Shown here piece after piece: positions 34,555 to 44,901 of a DNA stretch of 64,000 bases; position 1 is the stretch's first letter; each line of letters opens with the position of its first letter. Origin of the DNA: Sphingomonas radiodurans (lineage in GTDB: Bacteria; Pseudomonadota; Alphaproteobacteria; Sphingomonadales; Sphingomonadaceae); the NCBI RefSeq assembly GCF_020866845.1, contig NZ_CP086594.1, positions 2,762,501-2,826,500 of the forward strand, written 5' to 3'. The notes beneath the pieces were generated by a model. That model saw nothing but the letters and a program-made list of their open reading frames with translations, was not told the DNA's origin and ran no database searches. The translations under genes and the position numbers were made by a program.

Positions 34555-36549
34555 CTAGAGCGCACCAATCGACGCAAACAAGTCGGCATGCGCGCTGTCG
34601 GTACGATAGAATACCGGCGGCTGGCCGAGCGGGGCCGCGACCACCACTTCGGCACCGCCCGAAAACGTCTCCCCTGACCACAGATGCCGCCACTGCGCAC
34701 CCGCGGGCAGATACGCACGCCATCGCTCCGCCCCAGCCTCGATCACTGGCGCGACAACGAGGTCGCGGCCGTAGCAATACTGCGTCTCCAGCCCCCAACA
34801 GGCCGCGTCATCCTCATAATCGAGGAAGAGCGGCCGTTGCAGCGGCAGCCCCGTCGCTGCGGCCTCTGCGCAGAGCGTCGCGACATAGGGCGCGAGCGCG
34901 GCATGCACCTTCGTCATCGCAACGAAATGCGCCAGCACCGCCGCGTCGTTATCGAGCTGCAAATTGGTATCCGGCCGATTGCCCTCGTGGCTGCGCATCA
35001 CCGGCGAGAAGGCCGACAGTTCGCTCCAGCGCATCAGCAGTTCGGCGGTCCGCACATTGTCGTACAGGCTCGTGTACCCGCCCAGATCGCTGTGGTGATA
35101 GGCATTGCCGACCAGCCCCGACGACAGCGCCGCACGGATCACCGTGCCGATCCCATCATGCCGCGTAAAATCGACCGACTGATCGCCCGCCCACAGCAGC
35201 GGGCAATGCGCGCCGACTCCAGAGAAGCCCGCGCGCATGAAGAACACCGCGTCGCCCGTCTTCCCGCGCGAGGCGATCGCGCGCGCGTTCACCTCGGCCC
35301 AGATCGTCGGCCAGGCATTGTGCGCGATCATGCCATCGGTGCCGTCGTAAAGCCGCACGTCGGTCGGCAGATATTCGCCGAAATCGGCCATCCAGCCCGA
35401 CAGGCCGATGTCGAGCATCTCGCGCCCGATCACGCGATCGGCGAACCAGTCGGCGGCGGCGGGGTTGGTGAAATCGACGATCCCGCAATCGAACTCGCCG
35501 AAATCGACCAGATAGGGCGCGTCGGCATCGAGCCGCAGCGCAAGATAGCCAGCGTCCGCCGCCTCCGCGTACAGCGATCCGTCGACCGCCAGGTACGGAT
35601 TTATATATCCCAGGAAGCGGATCCCGCGATCGCTCAGCTCGGCGATCTTCTGGCGCAGGTGCGGATAGCGCGCATCGTTCGCCTTCCAATCCCAGAACAG
35701 CCGCTTGCCGAAGCTAGTGACGCGCAAGCCGACCCAGTCCTCGCACCACAGCCCAGTGACCACCGCGCCCGCGGCGATGATCGCCTCCATCCGCTCGAAG
35801 CTGCGCGCACCATCCTTCAACCCGAGGATCGCGCCCGAATAGGCCCATTCGGGCAGCAACGGCTGGCGGCCGAAGCGGGTGGAAAGCGCGCCGACAAGGG
35901 CGGCGAAGCGAGCGGCGGCGAACAGCTCGATCTTTGCGGGGATCTCCCACACCTCGATCGCGGGCGCGGCGGCGTCGCGGAAGTCGAAGCAGCTATAGGC
36001 GGTCGTATCGACGTGCAGCGCATAGCGGCGCGACGACAGGTACGTCGGCTGCGGATAATTGGTGTTCCAATAATCCCCGCCCGAACGGTGATCGCGATCG
36101 CACTGGAAGGTCAGCAGCGTCGATTTGTCGCGCCCGACGCCCGGCTCGGACGTCCACATCGGAAACCGCCGCCCGGCCATGTCGACATACGACAATTGCT
36201 CGCCGCCGCCCCACAGCCGTTCGCCCGCCTCGCCGATACAATTGAGCCAGAAACGATTGAGCGCCGGATCGAGCGCCGCCAGATGCAGCGCCCCGTCGCG
36301 CACTGTCACCGCCAGCAGCGCTCGCCCGCCCGCCGACAGCGTCACCGTGTCGCCCTCGATCGCCGCCTCGCGCAACGCGATCCGCTCGTCGAGCCGGTCC
36401 TCGAGGAAGTAATTCCCCCGATACATGTCCACCAGCGGCCGCCCGGTGCCGACGAACAGCGCCGGGGCATCCGCACGATGCCGAATGACGAGCGTGTCGC
36501 CCGCGAGAATGTCGAAGCCGTTCTCCGCGGGAAGAAGCACCACCGTCAT
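34555..36549 (-). CDS. smoI: Sulfoquinovosidase, GH31 (YihQ/SmoI type)
   Basis: 664-residue cytoplasmic glycosidase that releases sulfoquinovose from its glycerol or other alpha-glycosides. It resembles E. coli YihQ along its whole length ('GGGEQLSYVDMAGRRFPMW', 'LPTD', 'HHSDLGGYTSLYDN', 'PPVFYRTDS'). The catalytic nucleophile is D389 in 'WMADFGEYLPTD' and the acid/base D456 in 'WAGDQSVDF'. The four sulfonate-recognition residues reported for the Agrobacterium enzyme as K-E-R-W appear at K245 ('LGLKDG'), E270 ('CEDW'), R283 and W286 ('GKRLFW'). The ATG at 36549 gives exactly this numbering. No signal peptide. Same strand as the monooxygenase and reductase genes upstream. Confidence 0.92.
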   Translation of the reverse strand: MTVVLLPAENGFDILAGDTLVIRHRADAPALFVGTGRPLVDMYRGNYFLEDRLDERIALREAAIEGDTVTLSAGGRALLAVTVRDGALHLAALDPALNRFWLNCIGEAGERLWGGGEQLSYVDMAGRRFPMWTSEPGVGRDKSTLLTFQCDRDHRSGGDYWNTNYPQPTYLSSRRYALHVDTTAYSCFDFRDAAAPAIEVWEIPAKIELFAAARFAALVGALSTRFGRQPLLPEWAYSGAILGLKDGARSFERMEAIIAAGAVVTGLWCEDWVGLRVTSFGKRLFWDWKANDARYPHLRQKIAELSDRGIRFLGYINPYLAVDGSLYAEAADAGYLALRLDADAPYLVDFGEFDCGIVDFTNPAAADWFADRVIGREMLDIGLSGWMADFGEYLPTDVRLYDGTDGMIAHNAWPTIWAEVNARAIASRGKTGDAVFFMRAGFSGVGAHCPLLWAGDQSVDFTRHDGIGTVIRAALSSGLVGNAYHHSDLGGYTSLYDNVRTAELLMRWSELSAFSPVMRSHEGNRPDTNLQLDNDAAVLAHFVAMTKVHAALAPYVATLCAEAAATGLPLQRPLFLDYEDDAACWGLETQYCYGRDLVVAPVIEAGAERWRAYLPAGAQWRHLWSGETFSGGAEVVVAAPLGQPPVFYRTDSAHADLFASIGAL

Positions 36550-36634
36550 GCCGCGAACTGACGCGGAAAGCACTCAGCCATGATCATTCCTCGCCTCTTG
36601 CTGCGCCGCGTCGGGCGGCATTCCTCACCCCAAC

Positions 36635-36738
36635 CGTTCGTGCTGAGGAGGCATTGAGCTTGTCGAAATGCCGTCTCGAAGCACATGCCCTTCAAGACGG
36701 CACCTCGCTGCGCTCGGCACCTCCTCAGGGCGAACGGG
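36635..36738. repeat. Long palindromic repeat, family D copy 2
   Basis: About 104 bp, ends 'ccgttcgtgctgagg' and 'cctcagggcgaacgg', inner 'gagcttgtcgaaatgccg'. Closely like 7181-7286. It occupies the gap between the monooxygenase stop and the sulfoquinovosidase start. Confidence 0.78.
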
Positions 36739-36764
36739 GAGTATTCCGCCCCGCTCGTGTCCGT

Positions 36765-37841
36765 TCAGAGAATCAGCGGCCCATGGCTCAACTTCGGCAA
36801 CACGTGCCGCGCGAACAGATCCGCCTCCGCGGCGTGCGGATAGCCCGAGAGGATGAACGCCTCGATCCCCATGTCCTGGTACATCTTGAGCTTGGCGAGC
36901 ACCTGATCGGGATCGCCGACGATCGCCGCGCCGCAACCCGAGCGCGCCCGCCCGACGCCGGTCCACAGATTCTCCTCGGCATAGCCGTCATCCGTCGCGC
37001 CTTCGCGCAACGCCGCCTGCGCCGCGACGCCGGTCGAGGTCGTGTCGAGCGACTTGTTGCGGATTGCCTCGCCTTCCTTCGCGTCGAGCTTGGACAGCAG
37101 CCGGTCGGCGGCGGCGCGCGCCTCGCTCTCGGTATCGCGCACAACGACATGCGCGCGATAGCCGAACTTGAGCGTGCGGCCGTGCTTCGCCGCGCGCGCG
37201 GTCATGTCGTCGATGATCGCCTGCACGGCTTCCTTCTTGTCGGGCCACATCAGGTAGACGTCTGCCCCCTGCGCCGCGACCTCGCGCGCATCCGGCGACA
37301 GCCCGCCGAAATACAGCGGCGGCGCCTTGCCCGATACGGTGGTGACGGCCGGCGGATCGAGCTTCAGCTTCCAGAACTCGCCCTGATGGTCGAGCGGCTC
37401 GCCGTTCAGCATCGTCTTGAGGATCTGGATCGCTTCGAGCGTGCGGGCATAGCGCGGCGCGCTTGCCAGCGTCTCGCCCGGCAGGTCGGACGAGATGATG
37501 TTCACCGTCAGCCGCCCGCCCAGGATGCGGTCGATCGTCGCGATCTGCCGCGCGAGCTGCGGCGGCCAGCTTTCACCGATCCGCACCGCCATCAGCAGCC
37601 GGATACGCTCCACCTGCGTCGCGATCGCCGCGGCGAAGGCGGTCGTGTCGATGCCCAGCGCATAGCCCGACGGCAGCAGGATATTGTCGAACCCGCCGCT
37701 CTCGGCCTGCAGCACGATATCGCGGCAATGCTCCCAGCTCGATTTCAGCTTGGGATCGGGCACGCCGAGGAACTCGTAATCGTCGTCGCACAGCGCCGAG
37801 AACCAGCTGACTTCGCACTGTTGGTTGGTCGAACCCGTCAC
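36765..37841 (-). CDS. smoC: SsuD-like FMNH2-dependent monooxygenase, probable sulfoquinovose monooxygenase
   Basis: 358-residue LLM-class flavin monooxygenase close to alkanesulfonate monooxygenase SsuD. Shared stretches: 'ILLPSGYALG', 'QIATIDRILGGRLTVNIIS', 'PPLYFGGLS', 'YRAHVVVRD' (active-site Arg and His), 'NLWTGVGRARSGCG' and 'FILSGYPH'. It would use O2 and reduced flavin to cleave the C-S bond of sulfoquinovose, giving 6-oxo-glucose and sulfite, as SmoC does in the sulfo-SMO pathway. The start is a GTG at 37841 overlapping the reductase stop by four bases (GTGA), hence translational coupling. The required flavin reductase is not encoded in this window. Confidence 0.86.
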   Translation of the reverse strand: MTGSTNQQCEVSWFSALCDDDYEFLGVPDPKLKSSWEHCRDIVLQAESGGFDNILLPSGYALGIDTTAFAAAIATQVERIRLLMAVRIGESWPPQLARQIATIDRILGGRLTVNIISSDLPGETLASAPRYARTLEAIQILKTMLNGEPLDHQGEFWKLKLDPPAVTTVSGKAPPLYFGGLSPDAREVAAQGADVYLMWPDKKEAVQAIIDDMTARAAKHGRTLKFGYRAHVVVRDTESEARAAADRLLSKLDAKEGEAIRNKSLDTTSTGVAAQAALREGATDDGYAEENLWTGVGRARSGCGAAIVGDPDQVLAKLKMYQDMGIEAFILSGYPHAAEADLFARHVLPKLSHGPLIL

Positions 37842-38746
37842 GGCAATTGTTCCCCCATGCTCGCCTGCAGCACCGCATACCATTCGGCACGCGTCCATTG
37901 CGGCGTGTAGGCGTCGGGGATCGTGGCGATCCGCGACGCATTCTGTGTGCCGACGATCGGGATTGGGCGCGCGGGGTGCGCCATGATCCAGCTATAAGCG
38001 ACCGCGGCGCGATCGACCCCGGCTTCGGTCGCCTTCGCGTCGAGCAACGCAACAACGGCGCGGCTGCGCTCGTCCTGCGGATCGGCGAGGCGACCGCCGC
38101 CCAGCGGCGACCAGGCGAGCACCGCCATGCCGCGCTGCATCGCCTGATCGAAGATGCCGTCAAACAACGGCGTCGTCACGAGCGCGGAGAATTCCGGCTG
38201 ATGGCTCACGATCGGGACGGGGAGGTATTCGGCGAGCGCCGCGGTCTGCGCCGGCGTGTGGTTCGACACGCCGATCGCGGTGATCTTGCCCGCGGTGCGC
38301 GCATCGTCGAGCGCGCGCGCCACTTCCTGCGGATGCGCGAGCAGGTCGGGGCGATGGATCTGGTACAAATCGATCTTGTCGCAGCGCATCCGGGTCAGCG
38401 ATGCGTCGATCGCGCTCGCCAGATAGCCTGCGCTCGAATCATACGGCACGCCCATGCTGATGCCGCCCTTCGAGGCGAGCACCATGCGATCGCGCAGGCT
38501 CGGCGCTTCGGCGAAGACGCGGCCCAGCAGCGCCTCGGCCGCGCCGAAATCCTCGTCATTGTCGGGGCCGTAGATATCGGCGGTGTCGAGCAGGGTGATG
38601 CCGGCATCGAGCGCCGCTTCGACCAATGTGCGTGCAGCCGCCACGTCAGTGCCGCGGAAGCGCCACATGCCCCACGCGATCGTGCTGACGGTGAGACCAG
38701 TGTCGCCAAGGGCAACGGAGCGAGCGGGGGGCGCTAAATAAGACAC
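37838..38746 (-). CDS. smoB: Aldo/keto reductase, probable 6-oxo-glucose reductase (SmoB-like)
   Basis: 302-residue cytoplasmic aldo/keto reductase. The catalytic tetrad is visible as Asp and Tyr in 'DTADIYG', Lys in 'VLASKGG' and His in 'YQIHRPD'. NADPH-binding features 'GVSNHTPAQ' and 'PIVGTQNASRI' follow. It resembles YdhF-type AKRs, the group to which SmoB belongs. In the sulfo-SMO pathway this enzyme reduces 6-oxo-glucose to glucose. First gene of the minus-strand unit. The only start after the promoter is GTG at 38746, which lies inside a LacI-type palindrome and seven bases after a TATAAG box, so the message may be leaderless; TTG at 38785 is the alternative. Confidence 0.82.
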   Translation of the reverse strand: MSYLAPPARSVALGDTGLTVSTIAWGMWRFRGTDVAAARTLVEAALDAGITLLDTADIYGPDNDEDFGAAEALLGRVFAEAPSLRDRMVLASKGGISMGVPYDSSAGYLASAIDASLTRMRCDKIDLYQIHRPDLLAHPQEVARALDDARTAGKITAIGVSNHTPAQTAALAEYLPVPIVSHQPEFSALVTTPLFDGIFDQAMQRGMAVLAWSPLGGGRLADPQDERSRAVVALLDAKATEAGVDRAAVAYSWIMAHPARPIPIVGTQNASRIATIPDAYTPQWTRAEWYAVLQASMGEQLP

Positions 38747-38756
38747 CGTTGTCTTA
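38739..38756. promoter_or_regulatory. LacI-type operator at the reductase promoter
   Basis: TAAGACACCGTTGTCTTA is a palindrome with 8 of 9 pairs matching and a central CG, the form bound by LacI-family repressors. The minus-strand -10-like TATAAG overlaps it. A 15-base core is repeated at 46047-46064 next to the lacI and MFS genes. It also lies in the divergent region to the TonB receptor. Confidence 0.72.
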
Positions 38757-38898
38757 TAGGGCCAACTGAGCCTATGGGAAACAATCAATTGATGCCGCGA
38801 GCGGTTGATTGGGCTGGCAAACGCCGCCCGATCGGCCGCGCGAGGCGTTGGCAGCGCGCACATCATCGCGCTGATCAGGTTTGGGGTAGGAGAGGGTA

Positions 38899-41367
<2,469 letters not shown>

Positions 41368-41678
41368 TCCAGAATCCCCTCCCGCTTGCGGGAGGGGCAG
41401 GGGAGGGGCTGTTCGGCGTGACGGCCCCCCTCGCTGAACCCGCGACGCAAATCTTGTTGGCTTCGCATCATGAACGGCGAGACGTGGTGGCTAGCGACCC
41501 GTCCCTTTTCGGGCGGCAAGGCCACCTGGGAAGACGTTCGTTCAGCCAATTCGCGACGGGAGCGATGCGTCTCATTTGTCGCCGTTCCGCCATGTCCCGC
41601 TCATGTTTCAAACCTGGTGTCCGTTCAGCGCGCTAGTTGCTGCAGTGAGTTACGCGCTGATGCTCCACTGCCGGACAA
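41368..41678. other. Non-coding stretch after the TonB receptor
   Basis: Apart from the hairpin at 41377-41410 I see no supportable gene here. Short open frames of 60-80 codons overlap each other without ribosome-binding sites or recognisable sequence. Composition drops in GC compared with the receptor gene, marking the start of the lower-GC insert. Confidence 0.5.
41377..41410. repeat. Palindromic repeat, family C copy 2 (single hairpin)
   Basis: 'cccctcccgcttgcgggagggg' hairpin (arms of nine or more bases) followed by 'caggggaggggct'. Directly after the TonB receptor stop; a half copy of the paired element at 33296. Confidence 0.72.
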
Positions 41679-43276
41679 TCATGGCGACATCGGCCCTTGG
41701 TATAGCGTACCGAAGTAGTCCCCCTTCACCCAACGAGGACGATCTGCGGCATCCGCTATGGTCTTGGCGATCAGATAGTTGACCTTCACGAACTCGCGAC
41801 CCGCCGTCCAATCGAAGGGCAGCGAAATGTCGTCTGAAGGCTGGTGATAATGACGAGCGAAGAAATCCTCGAAAGCGGCCTTGCCAGGGCCGCCCGGACC
41901 AGTTGCCAACGAGATGGCGGGGATGCCCTGGCGCACGAAGTTGTAATGGTCGGTTCGCACGAAGTTCGCCTGGCCTGGATTGGGGTCGGGTACGAGCGCC
42001 AGCCCCTTCCCCTTGGCGACCTGCGCCACGACTGGGCCGATCCCCGATCGTTCGGCACCGAAGGCGACAAGATCGATGAAACGATAGGTCAGGATCGGCA
42101 TGTCGAGATTGACGTTCGCGACGATGTTCTCCTTCGGCACGGTCGGATGGCTCACGTAAAATTCCGATCCGATCAGGTTCTTTTCCTCGCCGGTTACGGC
42201 CAGGAACAACACCGATCGACGCGGCCTTTTCTTTTGGATTTGGAAAAGCCTTGCGGCTTCGATCAGCGAGGCGACGCCGGCGGCATTGTCCATCGCGCCA
42301 TTGTTGATGGTGTCGCCGGTCGCCGGTCCCGTGACGCCGATGTGATCGAGATGCGCCGATAGGATCACAACCTGATCGGCAAGATTGGGGTCACTGCCCT
42401 GCAGACGGCCAACGACGTTGCTGCTGGAAATGCGCTCGAGATCGTAGCGTTTCCGCATCGCTACCGCCACCGCCAGCGGTCCGGTCTTGGCCGGCCTGCT
42501 TGCCGTATCGTCCTCGCGCGCCGTCTGCCATGCGACGGGCGAGCCGGCGAATAGCTTCTCCGCGCCCGCAAAACTCATGATCGCGAGTAGCGGCGCGCCG
42601 GGGTCCGGCCGCGTTCCGTCAGGGTCGGTCCAGGCAACGCCGCGTGCCTGCCAATCCTTGGCTAGAAGCGCAAACGGGGCGATCCTGTCGGTCTGATCGG
42701 TCCACAACATGATGACGCGACAGCACCATGCGCTGCCGCCTGCCGCAGCCGATCCGGGCGCGAGCCTAAATGCGCGGCGATCTCACTGTTCAAGCCCTTG
42801 GGCCCGCTAAGAAATATCGCAACGATCTTGCCGCGAACATCGAGCCCTTTGTAATCGTCGCGGCCGGTAGCGGCATCGACGACGCCATAGCCGGCAAATA
42901 CCACAGGTGCTGACACGTCGGTCGACGCCTGCGCAGAGCTGCCCCGCAGCGTGTAGTCGACACCGAAGACAAGTGGCGTTCCATTCAGAGTCATGCTGGG
43001 CTCGGCCGAAGCCCTAGAGGCGAGCAGGGGCACCTTCTGAAACCAAGAACCCGCGTCACCCGCGGGTTTGAGTCCGGCCTTGGCCATCTGATCGGCCACA
43101 TAGCGAGCTGCCTTCTCATACTCCGGCGTGCCCGCCTCGCGCCCCTTCAGCTCGTCCGATGCAAGATAAGCCACGTGTGCGCGCATTGCCGCTTGGTCCG
43201 GGGGCAGTTGCTGTGCGTCAGCTGCGATTGGAAGACTCAGCACGGCAAGCAATATGCAAAAGGCGCGCTTAATCAT
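41679..43276 (-). pseudogene. M28 family peptidase, frameshifted
   Basis: Two reading frames together make one exported M28 zinc peptidase of about 530 residues. The 5' part (43276 to about 42716) has a signal peptide (MIKRAFCILLAVLSLPIAADAQ region) and the protease-associated insert. The 3' part (about 42715-41679) has the zinc ligands: 'SAHLDHIG', 'GAMDNAAG', 'TGEEKNLIG', 'NLDMP' and 'TDHYNFVRQGIPAI'. The switch occurs near 42716, where 'GTCGCG' is followed by 'TCATCATG'; one extra G would restore a continuous frame. So either a one-base deletion inactivated the gene or the assembly has an error. GC is lower than in flanking genes. Confidence 0.8.
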
Positions 43277-43582
43277 GCTTTTCCCCCCGATCGTCTGTAG
43301 GACTATTATCGATCCCGCAAAGACTGCAAAAAGCCATTCTTCCGCCAATCAACATTTCGGGGTGGATCGCGCTGGTGTTCTGAAGGCGAAAAGTCTGCGG
43401 GTCGTGTTTCGCCACGGGCAACCCACTGGCTCAAACCCGTTGACTGGCGGTTGCTTGGTGGGTTTCACGCTGATCGCTGATGTCGCCTCTGGCCAATGGC
43501 ACAGTACGTCCGGCTTTGAGCGGTGGCTAAGTTGGGCTGAACGTCCGTCGTTGGGCGACAGCAGACCGGCGGCTTACGGCTC
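43277..43582. other. Intergenic stretch, nothing recognised
   Basis: About 306 bp between the broken peptidase gene and a small hypothetical gene. It holds no hairpin of the dispersed families and no convincing coding frame; a possible promoter for the peptidase gene lies near 43290-43330 but no clear boxes are visible. Confidence 0.45.
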
Positions 43583-43906
43583 TCAACCGCGATAGAACAG
43601 CGTGGCCACAAACGCGGCAATGATCGCGACCGGAACCGCGATCATCGCGCGCATCCTCTCGCGGTCGTTTTGAATGGTATAGTAGGTTCTCAGATCGAAC
43701 CAGCAGCGCCCATCCGTCGTCGATCTCACCACCTGCATCGCTCGCAGCCTCGCGAAGTCACGATGAGCGGCGGGGTCGTTCGGCGAATAGGCGATTGCAC
43801 GCCCCGACGTGATCGCGCCTCGGCTCAGCAGGAAATCAGCCACCGGGCCGCGGATCCGATGCGGCCGCAAAGCCAGCTCCGCGTCCGTCAAATCCTCGAT
43901 CCTCAT
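43583..43906 (-). CDS. Small hypothetical protein with C-terminal membrane segment
   Basis: 107 residues. The polar N-terminal part ('LTDAELALRPHRIRGPVADFLLSRGAI') and a middle 'TDGRCWFDLRTYY' are followed by one membrane segment near the end (about 86-105, 'AMIAVPVAIIAAFVATLFY'). It would be a tail-anchored or single-pass inner-membrane protein facing the cytoplasm. I do not recognise the family. It starts with ATG at 43906. It stands alone within the lower-GC insert, and no neighbour suggests a function. Confidence 0.55.
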   Translation of the reverse strand: MRIEDLTDAELALRPHRIRGPVADFLLSRGAITSGRAIAYSPNDPAAHRDFARLRAMQVVRSTTDGRCWFDLRTYYTIQNDRERMRAMIAVPVAIIAAFVATLFYRG

Positions 43907-44124
43907 GCCTGTCTCTGATGCTACATTGCGAAGCCGACACGCTGCCGCGCCCGACGTTGGCGCGCAAGCATCCGGACGAGGCTAAGCCCGACGGATGCTG
44001 CGATGACCTGTCGGATTATGGCTCTCCGGCATCGGGCATCATGATCTAGGGAAGCGGTCTGAATGGCGATGAATGGTGGTGAGCAGACGTTGACCGACGC
44101 CTCGCGACAGTCGATCCTGCCTTC

Positions 44125-44901
44125 ATGATCCGCGTGGTTTTTTCCTCCCTGCTCCTGTGCGCGGCCTGCGGCTCCGTAGAACAGCCAAAATCAGCGAAGA
44201 CCGTCGCAGCTTACGAAGTCCCACTGCGAACCGCTTCCGACAAGCGGCGTTTTGTCGCGCTGCTAAGCGAGAAAGCTAAAGCTTTTGGATTTCACGTCGA
44301 TGCTGCGACAGCAGACGAACTTAAGGTCACGTCGGAGGTTTCAAAACAAACCTTCAACGCAACAGTCTGGCGCGGTAAGGACGATGACGAACCAATTGCA
44401 TCCGCGATGGATTTCCAAGATCGTCTAGGACGAGTGTGGATTTCGTTTTCACTTGGAAGCGATCCAGGTCGTTCGCGCCAGTTTCGGGAGGCGATTGTGC
44501 CAGCAATCGAGAACCGATGGCCGGATATTGCTTCACTACCAATTATGCCCAGTGGGGCGATCCCGCTGCAAGAGGATTTGGTTCGCAGTGCTGAGGGCTA
44601 CATCGTAAAAGCGCGGCAGCAGGAAAATACGACAACCCATCTCGGTAGGGGATGTCTGCAAGTGGGCGTGAGCCGACCGGCCGCTTTGCGGATCTGCGTG
44701 ACGCAAAAGCTTCCGATATCTGCATCACAAATAACCATCCCGCCCCGTCGAACGCGCCGGCTAACCGCGTGCCCTCAATGCCCCACAGGCGCCACCTTCG
44801 CCACCCCCGGCTCCGCCACCACCAGCCTGGGCACCAGCAGGTGGATGCACGCCAGCGCCACCAGATACGATCCGCCGCAGATCAGCATCAGCGGCGTGTA
44901 G
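44125..44901 (+). CDS. Hypothetical lipoprotein, C-terminus doubtful
   Basis: The frame starts with a lipoprotein signal (MIRVVFSSLLLCAACGS, lipobox 'LCAAC', Cys about 15), then about 155 residues of ordinary polar sequence ('FVALLSEKAKAFGFHVDAAT', 'GRVWISFSLGSDPGRSRQF'). After about residue 175 the composition changes and the last ~125 bp run antisense into the 3' end of the MFS gene. The original stop has probably been lost through a deletion or frameshift near 44640-44660. The coding part has much lower GC than its neighbours, which suggests acquisition. No family recognised. Confidence 0.5.
   Translation: MIRVVFSSLLLCAACGSVEQPKSAKTVAAYEVPLRTASDKRRFVALLSEKAKAFGFHVDAATADELKVTSEVSKQTFNATVWRGKDDDEPIASAMDFQDRLGRVWISFSLGSDPGRSRQFREAIVPAIENRWPDIASLPIMPSGAIPLQEDLVRSAEGYIVKARQQENTTTHLGRGCLQVGVSRPAALRICVTQKLPISASQITIPPRRTRRLTACPQCPTGATFATPGSATTSLGTSRWMHASATRYDPPQISISGV

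Noticed and set aside
34684..36561. Plus-strand open frame of 625 codons opposite the sulfoquinovosidase
   Set aside because: Shadow of the GH31 gene, whose catalytic and family motifs are unmistakable on the minus strand.
33406..38746. Sulfoglycolysis by the EMP, ED or transaldolase route
   Set aside because: No isomerase, kinase, aldolase, dehydratase or transaldolase gene is present; the monooxygenase and reductase fit the oxidative route instead.
41418..41782. Overlapping short plus-strand frames after the sulfosugar-locus TonB receptor
   Set aside because: No ribosome-binding site, no recognisable sequence, and overlap with the antisense of the peptidase pseudogene.
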